A stretch of DNA of 64,000 nucleotides from Pseudoalteromonas sp. H105 (GCF_001469215.1 NZ_LOFH01000002.1:496001-560000); one strand, 5' to 3'; shown: positions 36,706 through 44,943, counted from the first letter of the stretch. Notes: generated by a model from the letters alone, not told the origin. A program made the numbers and translations.

Positions 36706-37601
36706 ATGCGCCAACTACTTTTCAATTTAACTATTATTGTCCTTTTATTACTGAGCCTGCCAACCAAGAGCAGTGAAGAGCAAATCGTCGTACTTATTTC
36801 TCTCGATGGCTTTCGGTGGGATTATATCGAAAAGCATGGTGCTAAAAAAATAGCTAATATTGCGAAGCAAGGAGTAAGAGGCCACAAAATGCGGCCGGTC
36901 TACCCAACAAAAACATTTCCAAACCATATATCGATGGTTACGGGTTTTTACCAATAAATCATGGTGTTGTTGAAAATCGTTTTTGCGATACAAAACGAAG
37001 CGACTGTTACAGAATGGGTAAAGGAAAAGATGACAGCACGTGGTTAAGTGGCATTCCACTTTGGAATTTAGCGTCTATGCAAGGGTTAAAGTCGGCAACC
37101 TATTTTTGGCCCGAGTCTGATGCTCGCTTTAACGGCATGCTACCCGATTATTATTACCATTATTCAAAACACAGCGATTATCAAAAAAGAGTTGATCAAA
37201 TCGTGCAGTGGCTAACACTGCCAAAAGAACAACGGCCACGTTTAGTGATCAGCTATTTTTCTTTAGTAGACACTATGGGCCATGAATTTGGTCCTGATGC
37301 AGTACAAACTCGAGGCGCTGTTCAGAAACTGGACAATTTAATAGGGCAGTTACATAATCGAATCAATGAATTATCGATTAATGCCAATTTAGTATTGGTA
37401 TCAGATCATGGTATGAGCCAAGTTGATCCTGAGCAAAGTATTGCGTTAGATACCTTACCAAAAGATGATGCGTTTATGGTTAAAAATACCGGTCCTCGGG
37501 TACTGCTTTATGCGAATAAGGGAGTCACTCAAAGTCAAATTGACGCATATACCCAAACCACCTCAAGATGCGAGTTTCAGTTGGAATTAAAAGCGATTTA
37601 G
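36706..37601 (+). pseudogene. broken ENPP-type phosphodiesterase, frameshift plus 3' loss
   Basis: Remnant of a secreted type I phosphodiesterase/nucleotide pyrophosphatase. The first part (36706-36957) has a signal peptide, L-I-S-L-D-G-F-R-W-D (metal Asp) and the nucleophile Thr in P-T-K-T-F-P-N-H. It stops after G-F-Y-Q. Adding one base near 36945-36952 restores the family sequence G-F-Y-P-I-N-H-G-V-V-E-N and opens the second part, which carries Y-F-S-L-V-D-T-M-G-H and V-S-D-H-G-M. That part runs into a family A repeat at 37548 and ends in repeat-derived codons. No gene sequence follows the repeat, so the last 100-150 codons are gone. Two independent lesions make function very unlikely. Confidence 0.9.
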
Positions 37602-37812
37602 GCAAGGCATTGATTGCAAATAATAGTGGTTCTATTGTTAAAATTAATAACGCAGTATAAATCGCTTTTAAACCAACCCGCTGGGCGTTTCACAGGCACT
37701 TACTCTCATCGTTGTTATTTTTTAAAAGGGACTGCCATTGTTGCAAAGTAACGCCTTGATATTATGCCCCTGTGAAACGCTGAATTCTGTATCTTGAGAT
37801 GGCTTGGGTATA
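37548..37812. repeat. family A palindromic repeat, copy 2 (265 bp), in the ENPP remnant
   Basis: Same length as copy 1 at 3084 and nearly identical, with terminal arms starting TATACCCAAACCACCTCAAG and ending in the complement TTGGGTATA. Boxes CAAGGCA at 37603 and AACGCAG at 37649. The left end lies inside the ENPP reading frame. The element starts and ends with TA, compatible with insertion at a TA target, although the 3' flank of the target gene has been lost. Confidence 0.9.
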
Positions 37813-37841
37813 GACCTTAGTCATAGTTTTAACTTTGTTCC

Positions 37842-37902
37842 TAGCACCTTAGGTTAATCTATGTATAAATAAGCGTTAAATACTCCTTAACCTAAGGTGC
37901 TA
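37842..37902 (+). promoter_or_regulatory. perfect 16-bp inverted repeat covering the benE ribosome site
   Basis: TAGCACCTTAGGTTAA at 37842-37857 and its exact complement at 37887-37902 are separated by 29 bp. The right arm contains the ribosome site AAGGTG (37894-37899) and ends 1 bp before the benE ATG. Each arm also holds its own small palindrome, ACCTNAGGT, with centres 44 bp apart. It can be read as two operator sites for a dimeric regulator or as an mRNA hairpin that hides the ribosome site. Confidence 0.75.
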
Positions 37903-37903
37903 T

Positions 37904-39061
37904 ATGGGGCTATCCGATCAACTATTAAACCGAATTACGGCAGGGTTAGTCGCGGTGATAATCGGTTTCACCAGTTCGATAGCATTGATTTATCAAGTCG
38001 TCATTGTACTCGGAGGCACGCCTGAACTAGTCGCTAGCTGGGTGCTGATGCTCGGTCTTGCAATGGGCGGCACCTCCATTGCTTTGTCGTATTATTATAA
38101 ACTGCCCATTCTTATTGCTTGGTCGACAACCGGGGCGGCATTGTTGATTACCAGCGCACAAGGTTACAGCCTAAATCAGGCGGTGGGAGCGTTTATGTTG
38201 AGCGCTTTATTGGTTTTTATTTCAGGGGTTACCGGTTGGTTTGAAAAAGTAATGCAACGGATCCCAAGTCAAATAGCCTGTGCCATGTTAGCCGGTGTGT
38301 TAGTCACGTTTGGAATTGATGTATTTAATTTTATGGGCGATAAGCCGATGTTAATTGGTGCAATGGTTTTAACGTATTTATTGTGTAAACGACTAATGCC
38401 TAGGTTTGCGATGCTCATGGTGCTTATTGCAGGTTTTGTTATGGCAGGTGCTACAGGCCAGATTGATACCAGTAGCTGGCAATGGAAAATGAGTGAATTT
38501 ACTTTTATTGCACCAGAATTTAACTTACAAGCCATGATCAGCATAGGTATTCCACTGTATATCGTTACGATGACATCACAAAACCTGCCCGGCATTGCTG
38601 TTATGAAAGCGCATAATTACCCCGCGCCGATTTCTGCATCACTTAATGTGACGGGTTTTACGAATATTTTGATTGCCCCATTTGGCGGTTATGCAATAAA
38701 CCTTGCGGCCATTACTGCAGCAATATGCATGAGTGAAGATGCAGATAAAGACCCCAATAAGCGCTATTGGGCGAGTATTGCGGGCGGTGGCTTTTATATT
38801 TTAATGGCAATAGGTGCAGCTTCGTTAGTAGGGTTGGTAGCCAGTTTGCCACAAGCACTTATTCTTGCTTTAGCGGGCATTGCGTTATTTACCACTATTG
38901 CATCCAGTTTACAGCAAGCTTTATCCGATAGTTATTACACTGAAGCGGCCATGATCACCTTTTTAGTCACAGCCTCAGATTTAAGTTTGTACTCTATTGG
39001 CTCTGCATTTTGGGGGATTTTAGCGGGGGCGTTAACATTGTGGTTAATACCTCGAAAGTGA
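37904..39061 (+). CDS. BenE family benzoate/H+ symporter-like transporter
   Basis: A 385-aa inner-membrane protein with about 11-12 hydrophobic segments of the BenE (benzoate:proton symporter) family, homologous to E. coli YdcO. Signature parts are G-F-T-S-S-I-A-L-I-Y near residue 20, P-I-L-I-A-W-S-T-T-G-A-A-L-L near 70, M-T-S-Q-N-L-P-G-I-A-V near 225 and A-P-F-G-G-Y-A-I-N-L-A-A-I-T-A-A-I near 258. No aromatic degradation genes are near, so the substrate may not be benzoate. Translation start is fixed by AAGGTG 4 bp upstream, inside a 16-bp inverted repeat. Confidence 0.88.
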   Translation: MGLSDQLLNRITAGLVAVIIGFTSSIALIYQVVIVLGGTPELVASWVLMLGLAMGGTSIALSYYYKLPILIAWSTTGAALLITSAQGYSLNQAVGAFMLSALLVFISGVTGWFEKVMQRIPSQIACAMLAGVLVTFGIDVFNFMGDKPMLIGAMVLTYLLCKRLMPRFAMLMVLIAGFVMAGATGQIDTSSWQWKMSEFTFIAPEFNLQAMISIGIPLYIVTMTSQNLPGIAVMKAHNYPAPISASLNVTGFTNILIAPFGGYAINLAAITAAICMSEDADKDPNKRYWASIAGGGFYILMAIGAASLVGLVASLPQALILALAGIALFTTIASSLQQALSDSYYTEAAMITFLVTASDLSLYSIGSAFWGILAGALTLWLIPRK

Positions 39062-39072
39062 GTTTAACGTGT

Positions 39073-39107
39073 CAGTGATAACGTGACCCTTAATCACGTT
39101 ATCACTG
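39073..39107. terminator. perfect 14-bp hairpin between convergent genes
   Basis: CAGTGATAACGTGA, loop CCCTTAA, TCACGTTATCACTG. It lies between the stops of benE and the minus-strand permease gene, so it can end both transcripts, although neither side has a T run. Confidence 0.65.
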
Positions 39108-39120
39108 CGAAATTGTCAGT

Positions 39121-40482
39121 TTAAGTGACCGTGAGATGTCTAAAGCGTACGCGTATAATGGCCGTGAACAGACCACACAGGATCACAAATAAACCCATGC
39201 CATAATATAACTCATTGCTTTGAACTGGCTGCGCATTTGGTTTAAACATTGGAAATAAATCAAGATCCGCATTCGTCACAGGGATATCATCGAATAAATA
39301 AGGGTAAATAAATTCGCTGACTTGTTTATGATATTCGCTTACGTTTAAAAGGTATTGTTGATAAGCGAGGGTATCGGTTCCTGAAAACGTATTAAGGGCT
39401 TGTTGATAAACCAAGTTTGGTGATAACCAACTAATGCGTGATAAGCTGGTATCACGCGCTTGTTGTAAAGCAAGGTGCGCCTGCCAATGTTCATCAACAG
39501 CTAAATCACTAAGTTGATGCATGGCATAATACCATTTCCAGTGAAACCGCCCTTCAAAGTTAAGTTTTTCACTAAACTGAAGATACTGCTCACTAAAGCG
39601 CGTCAGCGCCGCTTGCATGTCCTGATCCCAGCCATCATTTAAGATTAAACGCTGTTCAACGCTGGCTTGTAATGCCGGTTGTTGCGTGTACTGTTGGTTT
39701 AAAATTAAATGAATGGCACCAGGTGTCAGCACAGCAAAAACAAGCCAAATGCTGATAAAGGCAAGGCTATTAAATAAGCCTGTTAGGTTTAAACTCACTA
39801 TAACGCCAGCAATTAAAAACCACAGAGCGCAATACGCAATACTCAGCCCCACTACCGATAAAAACATCCCATTCAATGGTAATGTAAGCAAAGTAGCAGA
39901 CACTATAAACAAAATAACAAGCAGTCCCGATACAATATAAAAACGTAACAGTAGCGCGCGTATCAGGGTCTTTTTAGCTGCGTTACCCGCAAACGCACTC
40001 AGCAGCCTAAAGCGGCCCGATTGACGCTCATCACTGAGTAAATTAACGGACAATACACCAATTAAAATGGGCAGCATATAGGCAAGCACAAAGCCTAAAT
40101 CAAACCCACCGGCACGGTGTTTATTCGGGTTGATCACTTCTTTGTTATAAATTTGACCTTGTAAGGCCAAGGCGTTTATTTTCATTGCGGCTAAGTTATT
40201 TTGACTTTGCCCCGTAAAAAGCGCTGCCCACGGCGACAGTTGCCACTGTGTAGGTGCTTTTGCATAGTATGCAAGTGAGCCCATTTCTGGCAGGTTGCCT
40301 TTTTCTTTTAAGTGAGCGCGCTCTTTGTCAAACACAATCGTTGCAATGACTTGGTCTTTACGAATATTTTTATATGTGTTGGCTCCTAAAAAAATAGCGA
40401 GTAACGCACTGAGTAAAAACACCAACAAACTAATTTGGTTAGCGCGCGGCGAAAGTAATCGTTTAAGTTCAAATTTAAGCAT
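39121..40482 (-). CDS. ABC-2 type permease, DUF3526 family (second of pair)
   Basis: A 453-aa membrane protein with a single helix at the N-terminus (about residues 15-33), a large extracytoplasmic domain of about 90 residues, then five to six helices, a second long external loop (about residues 250-420) and a last helix. This layout is that of DUF3526 permeases of ABC-2-type systems. D-E-R-Q-S-G-R-F-R-L-L follows the second helix, a cytoplasmic loop that normally contacts the ATPase. It overlaps the upstream permease gene by 8 bp and is the last gene of the operon ATPase-receptor-permease-permease. Substrate unknown. Confidence 0.82.
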   Translation of the reverse strand: MLKFELKRLLSPRANQISLLVFLLSALLAIFLGANTYKNIRKDQVIATIVFDKERAHLKEKGNLPEMGSLAYYAKAPTQWQLSPWAALFTGQSQNNLAAMKINALALQGQIYNKEVINPNKHRAGGFDLGFVLAYMLPILIGVLSVNLLSDERQSGRFRLLSAFAGNAAKKTLIRALLLRFYIVSGLLVILFIVSATLLTLPLNGMFLSVVGLSIAYCALWFLIAGVIVSLNLTGLFNSLAFISIWLVFAVLTPGAIHLILNQQYTQQPALQASVEQRLILNDGWDQDMQAALTRFSEQYLQFSEKLNFEGRFHWKWYYAMHQLSDLAVDEHWQAHLALQQARDTSLSRISWLSPNLVYQQALNTFSGTDTLAYQQYLLNVSEYHKQVSEFIYPYLFDDIPVTNADLDLFPMFKPNAQPVQSNELYYGMGLFVILCGLFTAIIRVRFRHLTVT

Positions 40483-41917
40483 GAATAAACGCCTTACGTT
40501 GTAAGCGTGGCGTGATCAACACAGCCAGCAGTAAAAAAGTGATAAGTCCAAAAGAACACGCAGCCACTAAACTATTTCTTAAGGACCAGCTTAGTGAAGC
40601 TGGCTGATAATCAAACTTAGGAAAGTTCTGCCACATTGATGACGACACACGTTGCTCACGGTCGTTGTGGTGATCAATCTCGTGAGTGTGTATCTTATTC
40701 AACCCTTGAATGCGTTTAAAACGATGCTGTTCAGCTTGTTGCTCAAAATCAAAAAAGTGCCGGCTGTCTACGCCACTAATCGCCATCGACAAGTCTCTGA
40801 CTGCTAAATAAGGGTTAAGCCAGTAAAATTTGCTAATAAATGCTTGTTGAGCATTAAACTGATCAAGCTGATTTTGATAATGGCGTTGATATATTTCAGC
40901 ACTAATACGCTCACCTTCTTGCATGATGAGCCCTCGGTAGTTCACCGGCAAATCTTCTACTGTATCTACAGCATACTTTTTTAAAATTTGTTGTTTAAAC
41001 GCATTAAAATGAGGGTCGTTTGGGTTGTGGCTATTACCCACTTTACGAATGTCACTCTGCACAGCGAGTGACAACATATTGCGACTTTTATGTGGGTGTA
41101 ATTGCTGTGCAATGTCAGCAAGTGTACGGGGTGTCAGCACCAGTAACACAAACCATAACGTAACTAGCGCTGTTAAGCTGTGCTTTGGCATGCGAGTGAG
41201 GCTTGAAACCAATAACACAACACCTATCCAAAATACGCAATAGGCTAAGTACAGTAAAAATAACAGCCCGACTCTATAAAACACAGCATCAGTAAACACA
41301 GCATCACTGGCTAACGACAGTACGATTGATACGATAAAAACAGGCAATAAAAAGGCACCGCTTAGTAACGTATAAGCCAAGCCTTTACCACACAATAAAT
41401 GCGTAAACTTCACACCCACAGCCAACAGTTGTTTTAGCGTACCTCGCTGTTGGTCGCCACTAATGGTAGAGAACCCCAAAGCAATTAACACTAAAGGCCA
41501 AACAAATAAAAGTAAATTAGCCACGGATAACTCAGAAAACCTGAGTAAAGTTGTCGCCTGATCATCCTTAGCAAAATTAGCACTGTTTTGTTTATGTGCT
41601 TCTAAGAATACGCTGTTACCCACCCAGTTATTTACCCCAATATCAAAATAACTCAACGCACTGGGAGGGCGAAAAGCAAAATGCCCAAAGTGAGCCACTC
41701 GATGGGGGTGTCTGTCAGGTTGTGCTAGCCACTGTTGTTCAACTAAATGCTGTGAACTAATTTGCAATGCTCGGCTTTGTTGGTACTGCTGCCAACTGGT
41801 AAATAAAGCAACGGCCAGTAAAATTTGCATTAGAGCAAACAACAGCCAAAGCGTTTTATTTTTTGCCTTTTGTTTTAGCTCGTGTTTACACACGTGCCAA
41901 CTTATTCCATTAGACAT
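40475..41917 (-). CDS. ABC-2 type permease, DUF3526 family (first of pair)
   Basis: A 480-aa membrane protein with the same design as the gene downstream: one helix at residues 22-40, a long external domain, a block of helices (about 165-300), another external domain rich in His, and a terminal helix. The loop G-D-Q-Q-R-G-T-L-K-Q-L-L matches the D-E-R-Q-S-G-R-F-R-L-L of its partner, so the two probably form a heterodimeric ABC permease. It has many His residues in the outer loops (for example H-T-H-E-I-D-H-H-N-D and R-H-P-H-R-V-A-H-F-G-H-F), which could bind a metal. It follows the receptor gene by 12 bp. Confidence 0.82.
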   Translation of the reverse strand: MSNGISWHVCKHELKQKAKNKTLWLLFALMQILLAVALFTSWQQYQQSRALQISSQHLVEQQWLAQPDRHPHRVAHFGHFAFRPPSALSYFDIGVNNWVGNSVFLEAHKQNSANFAKDDQATTLLRFSELSVANLLLFVWPLVLIALGFSTISGDQQRGTLKQLLAVGVKFTHLLCGKGLAYTLLSGAFLLPVFIVSIVLSLASDAVFTDAVFYRVGLLFLLYLAYCVFWIGVVLLVSSLTRMPKHSLTALVTLWFVLLVLTPRTLADIAQQLHPHKSRNMLSLAVQSDIRKVGNSHNPNDPHFNAFKQQILKKYAVDTVEDLPVNYRGLIMQEGERISAEIYQRHYQNQLDQFNAQQAFISKFYWLNPYLAVRDLSMAISGVDSRHFFDFEQQAEQHRFKRIQGLNKIHTHEIDHHNDREQRVSSSMWQNFPKFDYQPASLSWSLRNSLVAACSFGLITFLLLAVLITPRLQRKAFIHA

Positions 41918-41929
41918 GTATCATTCCTT

Positions 41930-43930
41930 TTAAAATCTATATGACAGGCTTAAATTGACTGATCGGCCGTCGCTTGGAGAGTGGATAGTTTCATCACCTA
42001 CTAAATAAACATAGTCAGAGTAACTGTCGAAGAGATTATTGATTCTAAAACCCGCATTACCCCAACCTAAATCGTAATTAAGGGCAAAATCAACCAGTTT
42101 ATAATCGCCATATTGCCTATTTTGTACGACATTACTGACGTAATAGTCACCTTGAAAATGCCCATAGATAGCCATTTTTAGTTTTTCTATAGGGCGATAA
42201 ATAACACCTGCCGTTGCCGTAAACTCCGGCACGCCTAATAACCAGTTACCTTTTTGTGCAATTTTAGTTTCACCGGGTTCAACCAGCTTCGCTTCTTGGC
42301 GGGTATACGATGCAAAACTAGACCAGTTTGAATTTATATCGGCGCTAAAGGCGAGATCCCAGCCTCGTCGTTTTGTTTCTCCTATGTTGTTAAAGCCACC
42401 CGAGCCATCCGTTTTGGGTGTTAGTTCATCTTTAGCATCTTGCTGCCAGACAGACACTCGTGTATTCAACCAATCAAATAACTGCCATTTTACGCCGGTT
42501 TCATAACCGTAGTTTTTAGAAAACTCAAAGCCTGGATTTTGCTCGCTCAGATAGGCTTTACTGCCTGTTGGTGCCTGAAAACTAACCCCATAGTTGGCAA
42601 AAATATTAAACGAGTCGGTTAATTCATATAACGCATTGAACTTAGGTTGTAAGATCACGCCATCATCATTGATTGCTTTAGTCTGTTGATTAACGCCATC
42701 AAATAAGTCGCCCGAAAAGCTATCGAGGCGAAGCCCCCCGCTTAACAATAATCGATCACCTCTGTACTGAAGTTGCGTAAATCCACCGACATTATTGTAA
42801 TCAAAATCCCAATCACGAAATTGCAATTGGCGGGTTTTCTCACTGGTTCTAAAGCGTTCATTGGTATTGTCTTGCGCTTGATAGTCAAGGCCCATGGTTA
42901 ACAACCAGGATGAATTCAGTACAGCACTTAATGTAGCAATAGCACCGTATTGGCGGTCTTTCTCTAATCGTTCTTGTTGTGCTGATGTGGCGGTATATTG
43001 AATGTAGCGGTGGCGATCAAATTGTTGAATATAGGTTTTCACACTTAGTTGCCATTGTTGATCAAAAGCATGATCTAGGTGCAAGCTGAGGTGTTGGGTT
43101 TGTTTGTCACCACTATCATGTTGTGCGTAATCAGCTGACTGGGTTGCATCGCTATGTGCGGCTTCTTCTGTAAGGTATCCAGGTGCATCGGCTTCATAAT
43201 CAAAATAACGCGCAACAACACCCACTTCGGTTTGATTAGTGGGTTGATAAAACCATTTGCCTGAGAACGTATGTTTTTCCAAGTTACTGTGTTCACGATA
43301 CCCTTGAGTTTCACGCACACCAACAAAGTAATGCTGTGAGAAGGTGTTATTTACATCACCAAAGTAACCTTGTGCTTCATAAGTATCAAAGCTGCCTACG
43401 AGCACTTCCACTTCTTTGGCATCGTCACGGCGACTGCGCAGATTAAGATTACCCGCTAAATTATGTAAACCATAGCGCGCATCATGATTGCCTTTTACAA
43501 CTTCAATTGATTCCACTTCCATGGGAAACAGCGCATCCATTTCTCCTAAACCCACGTGTAAGTTACTGGGTATACCGTCAATCAATAATTTGGTGTGCGG
43601 CATGGAGCCTTCGGCATTAAAGCCACGAATCGCCACATCGGTGGAGATGATCCCCTGGTTAAAACGTGAAAAATAAACGCCAGGAACTTTCTTTAATAAG
43701 TCCACCGTAACATTCACATGCTCATTTTGTAATTGGTCTCGGTTAATGATGTCTATAGAACCCACTAGTTGAGCTTCTTTTGCGGCACTATTTTGGTGAA
43801 CAACTTCAATTACTTCGCCAATAAATAGGGTTGAATCTTTATTTTGCTCATCGTCGGCTTGTACTGCTGTTGCAAGACTAAGGCAGCTAAATAGCGCAAG
43901 GCTGATAGGCGAAAGGCGGGTACTACACAT
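41930..43930 (-). CDS. TonB-dependent outer-membrane receptor in an ABC operon
   Basis: A 666-aa TonB-dependent receptor: signal peptide (MCSTRLSPISLALFSCLSLATAVQA), plug domain at about residues 45-160 (V-D-L-L-K-K-V-P-G-V-Y-F, then V-A-I-R-G-F-N-A-E-G, and I-E-V-V-K-G-N-H-D-A-R-Y-G), then a 22-strand barrel ending in the aromatic terminal S-L-S-Y-R-F. It is closest in style to FecA-type ferric or metal-chelate receptors. It lies between an ABC ATPase gene (17 bp upstream) and two DUF3526 permease genes, an unusual mix of outer-membrane uptake and an exporter-type ABC. A likely Fur site upstream of the operon supports an iron link. Confidence 0.9.
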   Translation of the reverse strand: MCSTRLSPISLALFSCLSLATAVQADDEQNKDSTLFIGEVIEVVHQNSAAKEAQLVGSIDIINRDQLQNEHVNVTVDLLKKVPGVYFSRFNQGIISTDVAIRGFNAEGSMPHTKLLIDGIPSNLHVGLGEMDALFPMEVESIEVVKGNHDARYGLHNLAGNLNLRSRRDDAKEVEVLVGSFDTYEAQGYFGDVNNTFSQHYFVGVRETQGYREHSNLEKHTFSGKWFYQPTNQTEVGVVARYFDYEADAPGYLTEEAAHSDATQSADYAQHDSGDKQTQHLSLHLDHAFDQQWQLSVKTYIQQFDRHRYIQYTATSAQQERLEKDRQYGAIATLSAVLNSSWLLTMGLDYQAQDNTNERFRTSEKTRQLQFRDWDFDYNNVGGFTQLQYRGDRLLLSGGLRLDSFSGDLFDGVNQQTKAINDDGVILQPKFNALYELTDSFNIFANYGVSFQAPTGSKAYLSEQNPGFEFSKNYGYETGVKWQLFDWLNTRVSVWQQDAKDELTPKTDGSGGFNNIGETKRRGWDLAFSADINSNWSSFASYTRQEAKLVEPGETKIAQKGNWLLGVPEFTATAGVIYRPIEKLKMAIYGHFQGDYYVSNVVQNRQYGDYKLVDFALNYDLGWGNAGFRINNLFDSYSDYVYLVGDETIHSPSDGRSVNLSLSYRF

Positions 43931-43947
43931 GTTGTTTTTCCTATTAA

Positions 43948-44709
43948 TTATACAAGTTCTGGTTTTAGAGAGGCTGTGTTAGCAAGCATGTTGGGCTGAG
44001 GTAATGGCTCACCTGAGATAATGTGATGATAATGTGCGTCAAGTTCATCAAGGGTGAGGGTATCGTTATCGAGCAGCGTACACAGTGTTCCTTGCTTCAT
44101 GATGCCTATATGCTTAGCAAGGGTGTGTGCGCAGTAAAGATCGTGTGTCACCATTAAAATGGCTGCCCCGCGTTGTGCGAGTAGTTCAATGATTTTGATG
44201 AATTCACGGGTTGCACTTGGATCCAGCCCTGATGTTGGTTCATCAAGTAACAGCACTTTTGCTCGTCGTAAAATAGCAAATGCAATGCCTACCTTTTGAC
44301 GCATGCCTTTTGAATAGCTACTCAGGGGGTTGAGCCAGGCACTTTTTTGCAGCCCTGTTTGTATCAGCGCATCTTCAATCTGTTCGTTGCTTGTAGCTTG
44401 TTTTGTAAGAGATGCTAAATATTGCAGGTTTTCAATCGCGTTAAACTCTTCAAATAAATTTACTTGCTCAGGGAGGTAAACAAGTTTCCGTTTGCTTTTT
44501 TCTGGCTCCATTTGCACGTCAATATTATCAATGGTTATTCGACCAGAATCAGGAGTAATAAAGTTTAGAAGCAGGTTTAGTGTGGTACTTTTACCCGCGC
44601 CGTTAGCACCAAGTAAGCAGGTAACTTGACCTGCGGGAATAGATAAGCATAAATCGTTTAAGGCATGGTTATCACCAAACGATTTACTCAAGTGACTTAT
44701 TTCAATCAT
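43948..44709 (-). CDS. ABC transporter ATP-binding protein, first gene of iron-linked operon
   Basis: A 253-aa ABC ATPase of the type that pairs with ABC-2 permeases (CcmA/NosF-like). Walker A G-A-N-G-A-G-K-S-T near residue 36, Q-loop Y-L-P-E-Q-V, signature S-S-Y-S-K-G-M-R-Q near 133 (the G of LSGGQ is kept as K-G-M-R-Q, typical for this class), Walker B L-L-L-D-E-P-T-S-G-L-D-P, and V-T-H-D with the switch His. The ATG at 44709 has AAGG upstream; an ATG 33 bp further up has no ribosome site. It should power the two DUF3526 permeases downstream. Confidence 0.9.
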   Translation of the reverse strand: MIEISHLSKSFGDNHALNDLCLSIPAGQVTCLLGANGAGKSTTLNLLLNFITPDSGRITIDNIDVQMEPEKSKRKLVYLPEQVNLFEEFNAIENLQYLASLTKQATSNEQIEDALIQTGLQKSAWLNPLSSYSKGMRQKVGIAFAILRRAKVLLLDEPTSGLDPSATREFIKIIELLAQRGAAILMVTHDLYCAHTLAKHIGIMKQGTLCTLLDNDTLTLDELDAHYHHIISGEPLPQPNMLANTASLKPELV

Positions 44710-44740
44710 GAGAAACCTTTTAATATTGTTATAATGTATC

Positions 44741-44761
44741 AATTGTTATGTTATAACAATT
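44741..44761. promoter_or_regulatory. 21-bp palindrome in the promoter of the ABC/receptor operon
   Basis: AATTGTTAT, GTT, ATAACAATT: perfect 9-bp arms around a 3-bp centre, 32 bp upstream of the ATPase start. It overlaps the zone where the -10 element should be, so a bound repressor would block transcription. Size and symmetry suit a TetR- or MarR-type regulator; no such regulator gene is adjacent. Confidence 0.65.
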
Positions 44762-44776
44762 TAACTTTGGGGACAA

Positions 44777-44799
44777 CAATAAGAATGATTCTCAAATAA
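44777..44799 (-). promoter_or_regulatory. likely Fur box upstream of the ABC/receptor operon
   Basis: AATAAGAATGATTCTCAAAT, centred on the palindrome AGAATGATTCT (44782-44792), resembles the Fur consensus built from NAT(A/T)AT units, particularly the GAGAATGATT form common in gammaproteobacteria. It lies about 70 bp before the ATPase start, upstream of the other palindrome. This suggests repression by iron. Confidence 0.6.
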
Positions 44800-44868
44800 A
44801 TATACCTATCTAAAAAGCATCATTGGCTAGCGTGTGATGAAATCAACGGTTGTTGTAAAGTGATGCAG

Positions 44869-44912
44869 GCGAGTAGGTATATGCCTATACTCGCGTAGGC
44901 GGGTATAGGCAT
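44869..44912. repeat. overlapping alternative hairpins between the two ABC units
   Basis: ATGCCTATACTCGC (44881-44894), loop GTAG, GCGGGTATAGGCAT (44899-44912) form a 14-bp stem with one wobble. The upstream GCGAGTA at about 44869 can instead pair with TACTCGC of the left arm, so two structures exclude each other. It lies 32 bp beyond the stop of the ABC-2 permease gene at 44944, hence probably its 3' end; there is no T run. Confidence 0.55.
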
Positions 44913-44943
44913 ATTAATTCTGAGTTTAATGATTACCAGAACG

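Noticed and set aside
36748..37059. Minus-strand open frame of about 100 codons opposite the ENPP remnant
   Set aside because: It is the antisense of conserved ENPP sequence and crosses the frameshift site; no start signal.
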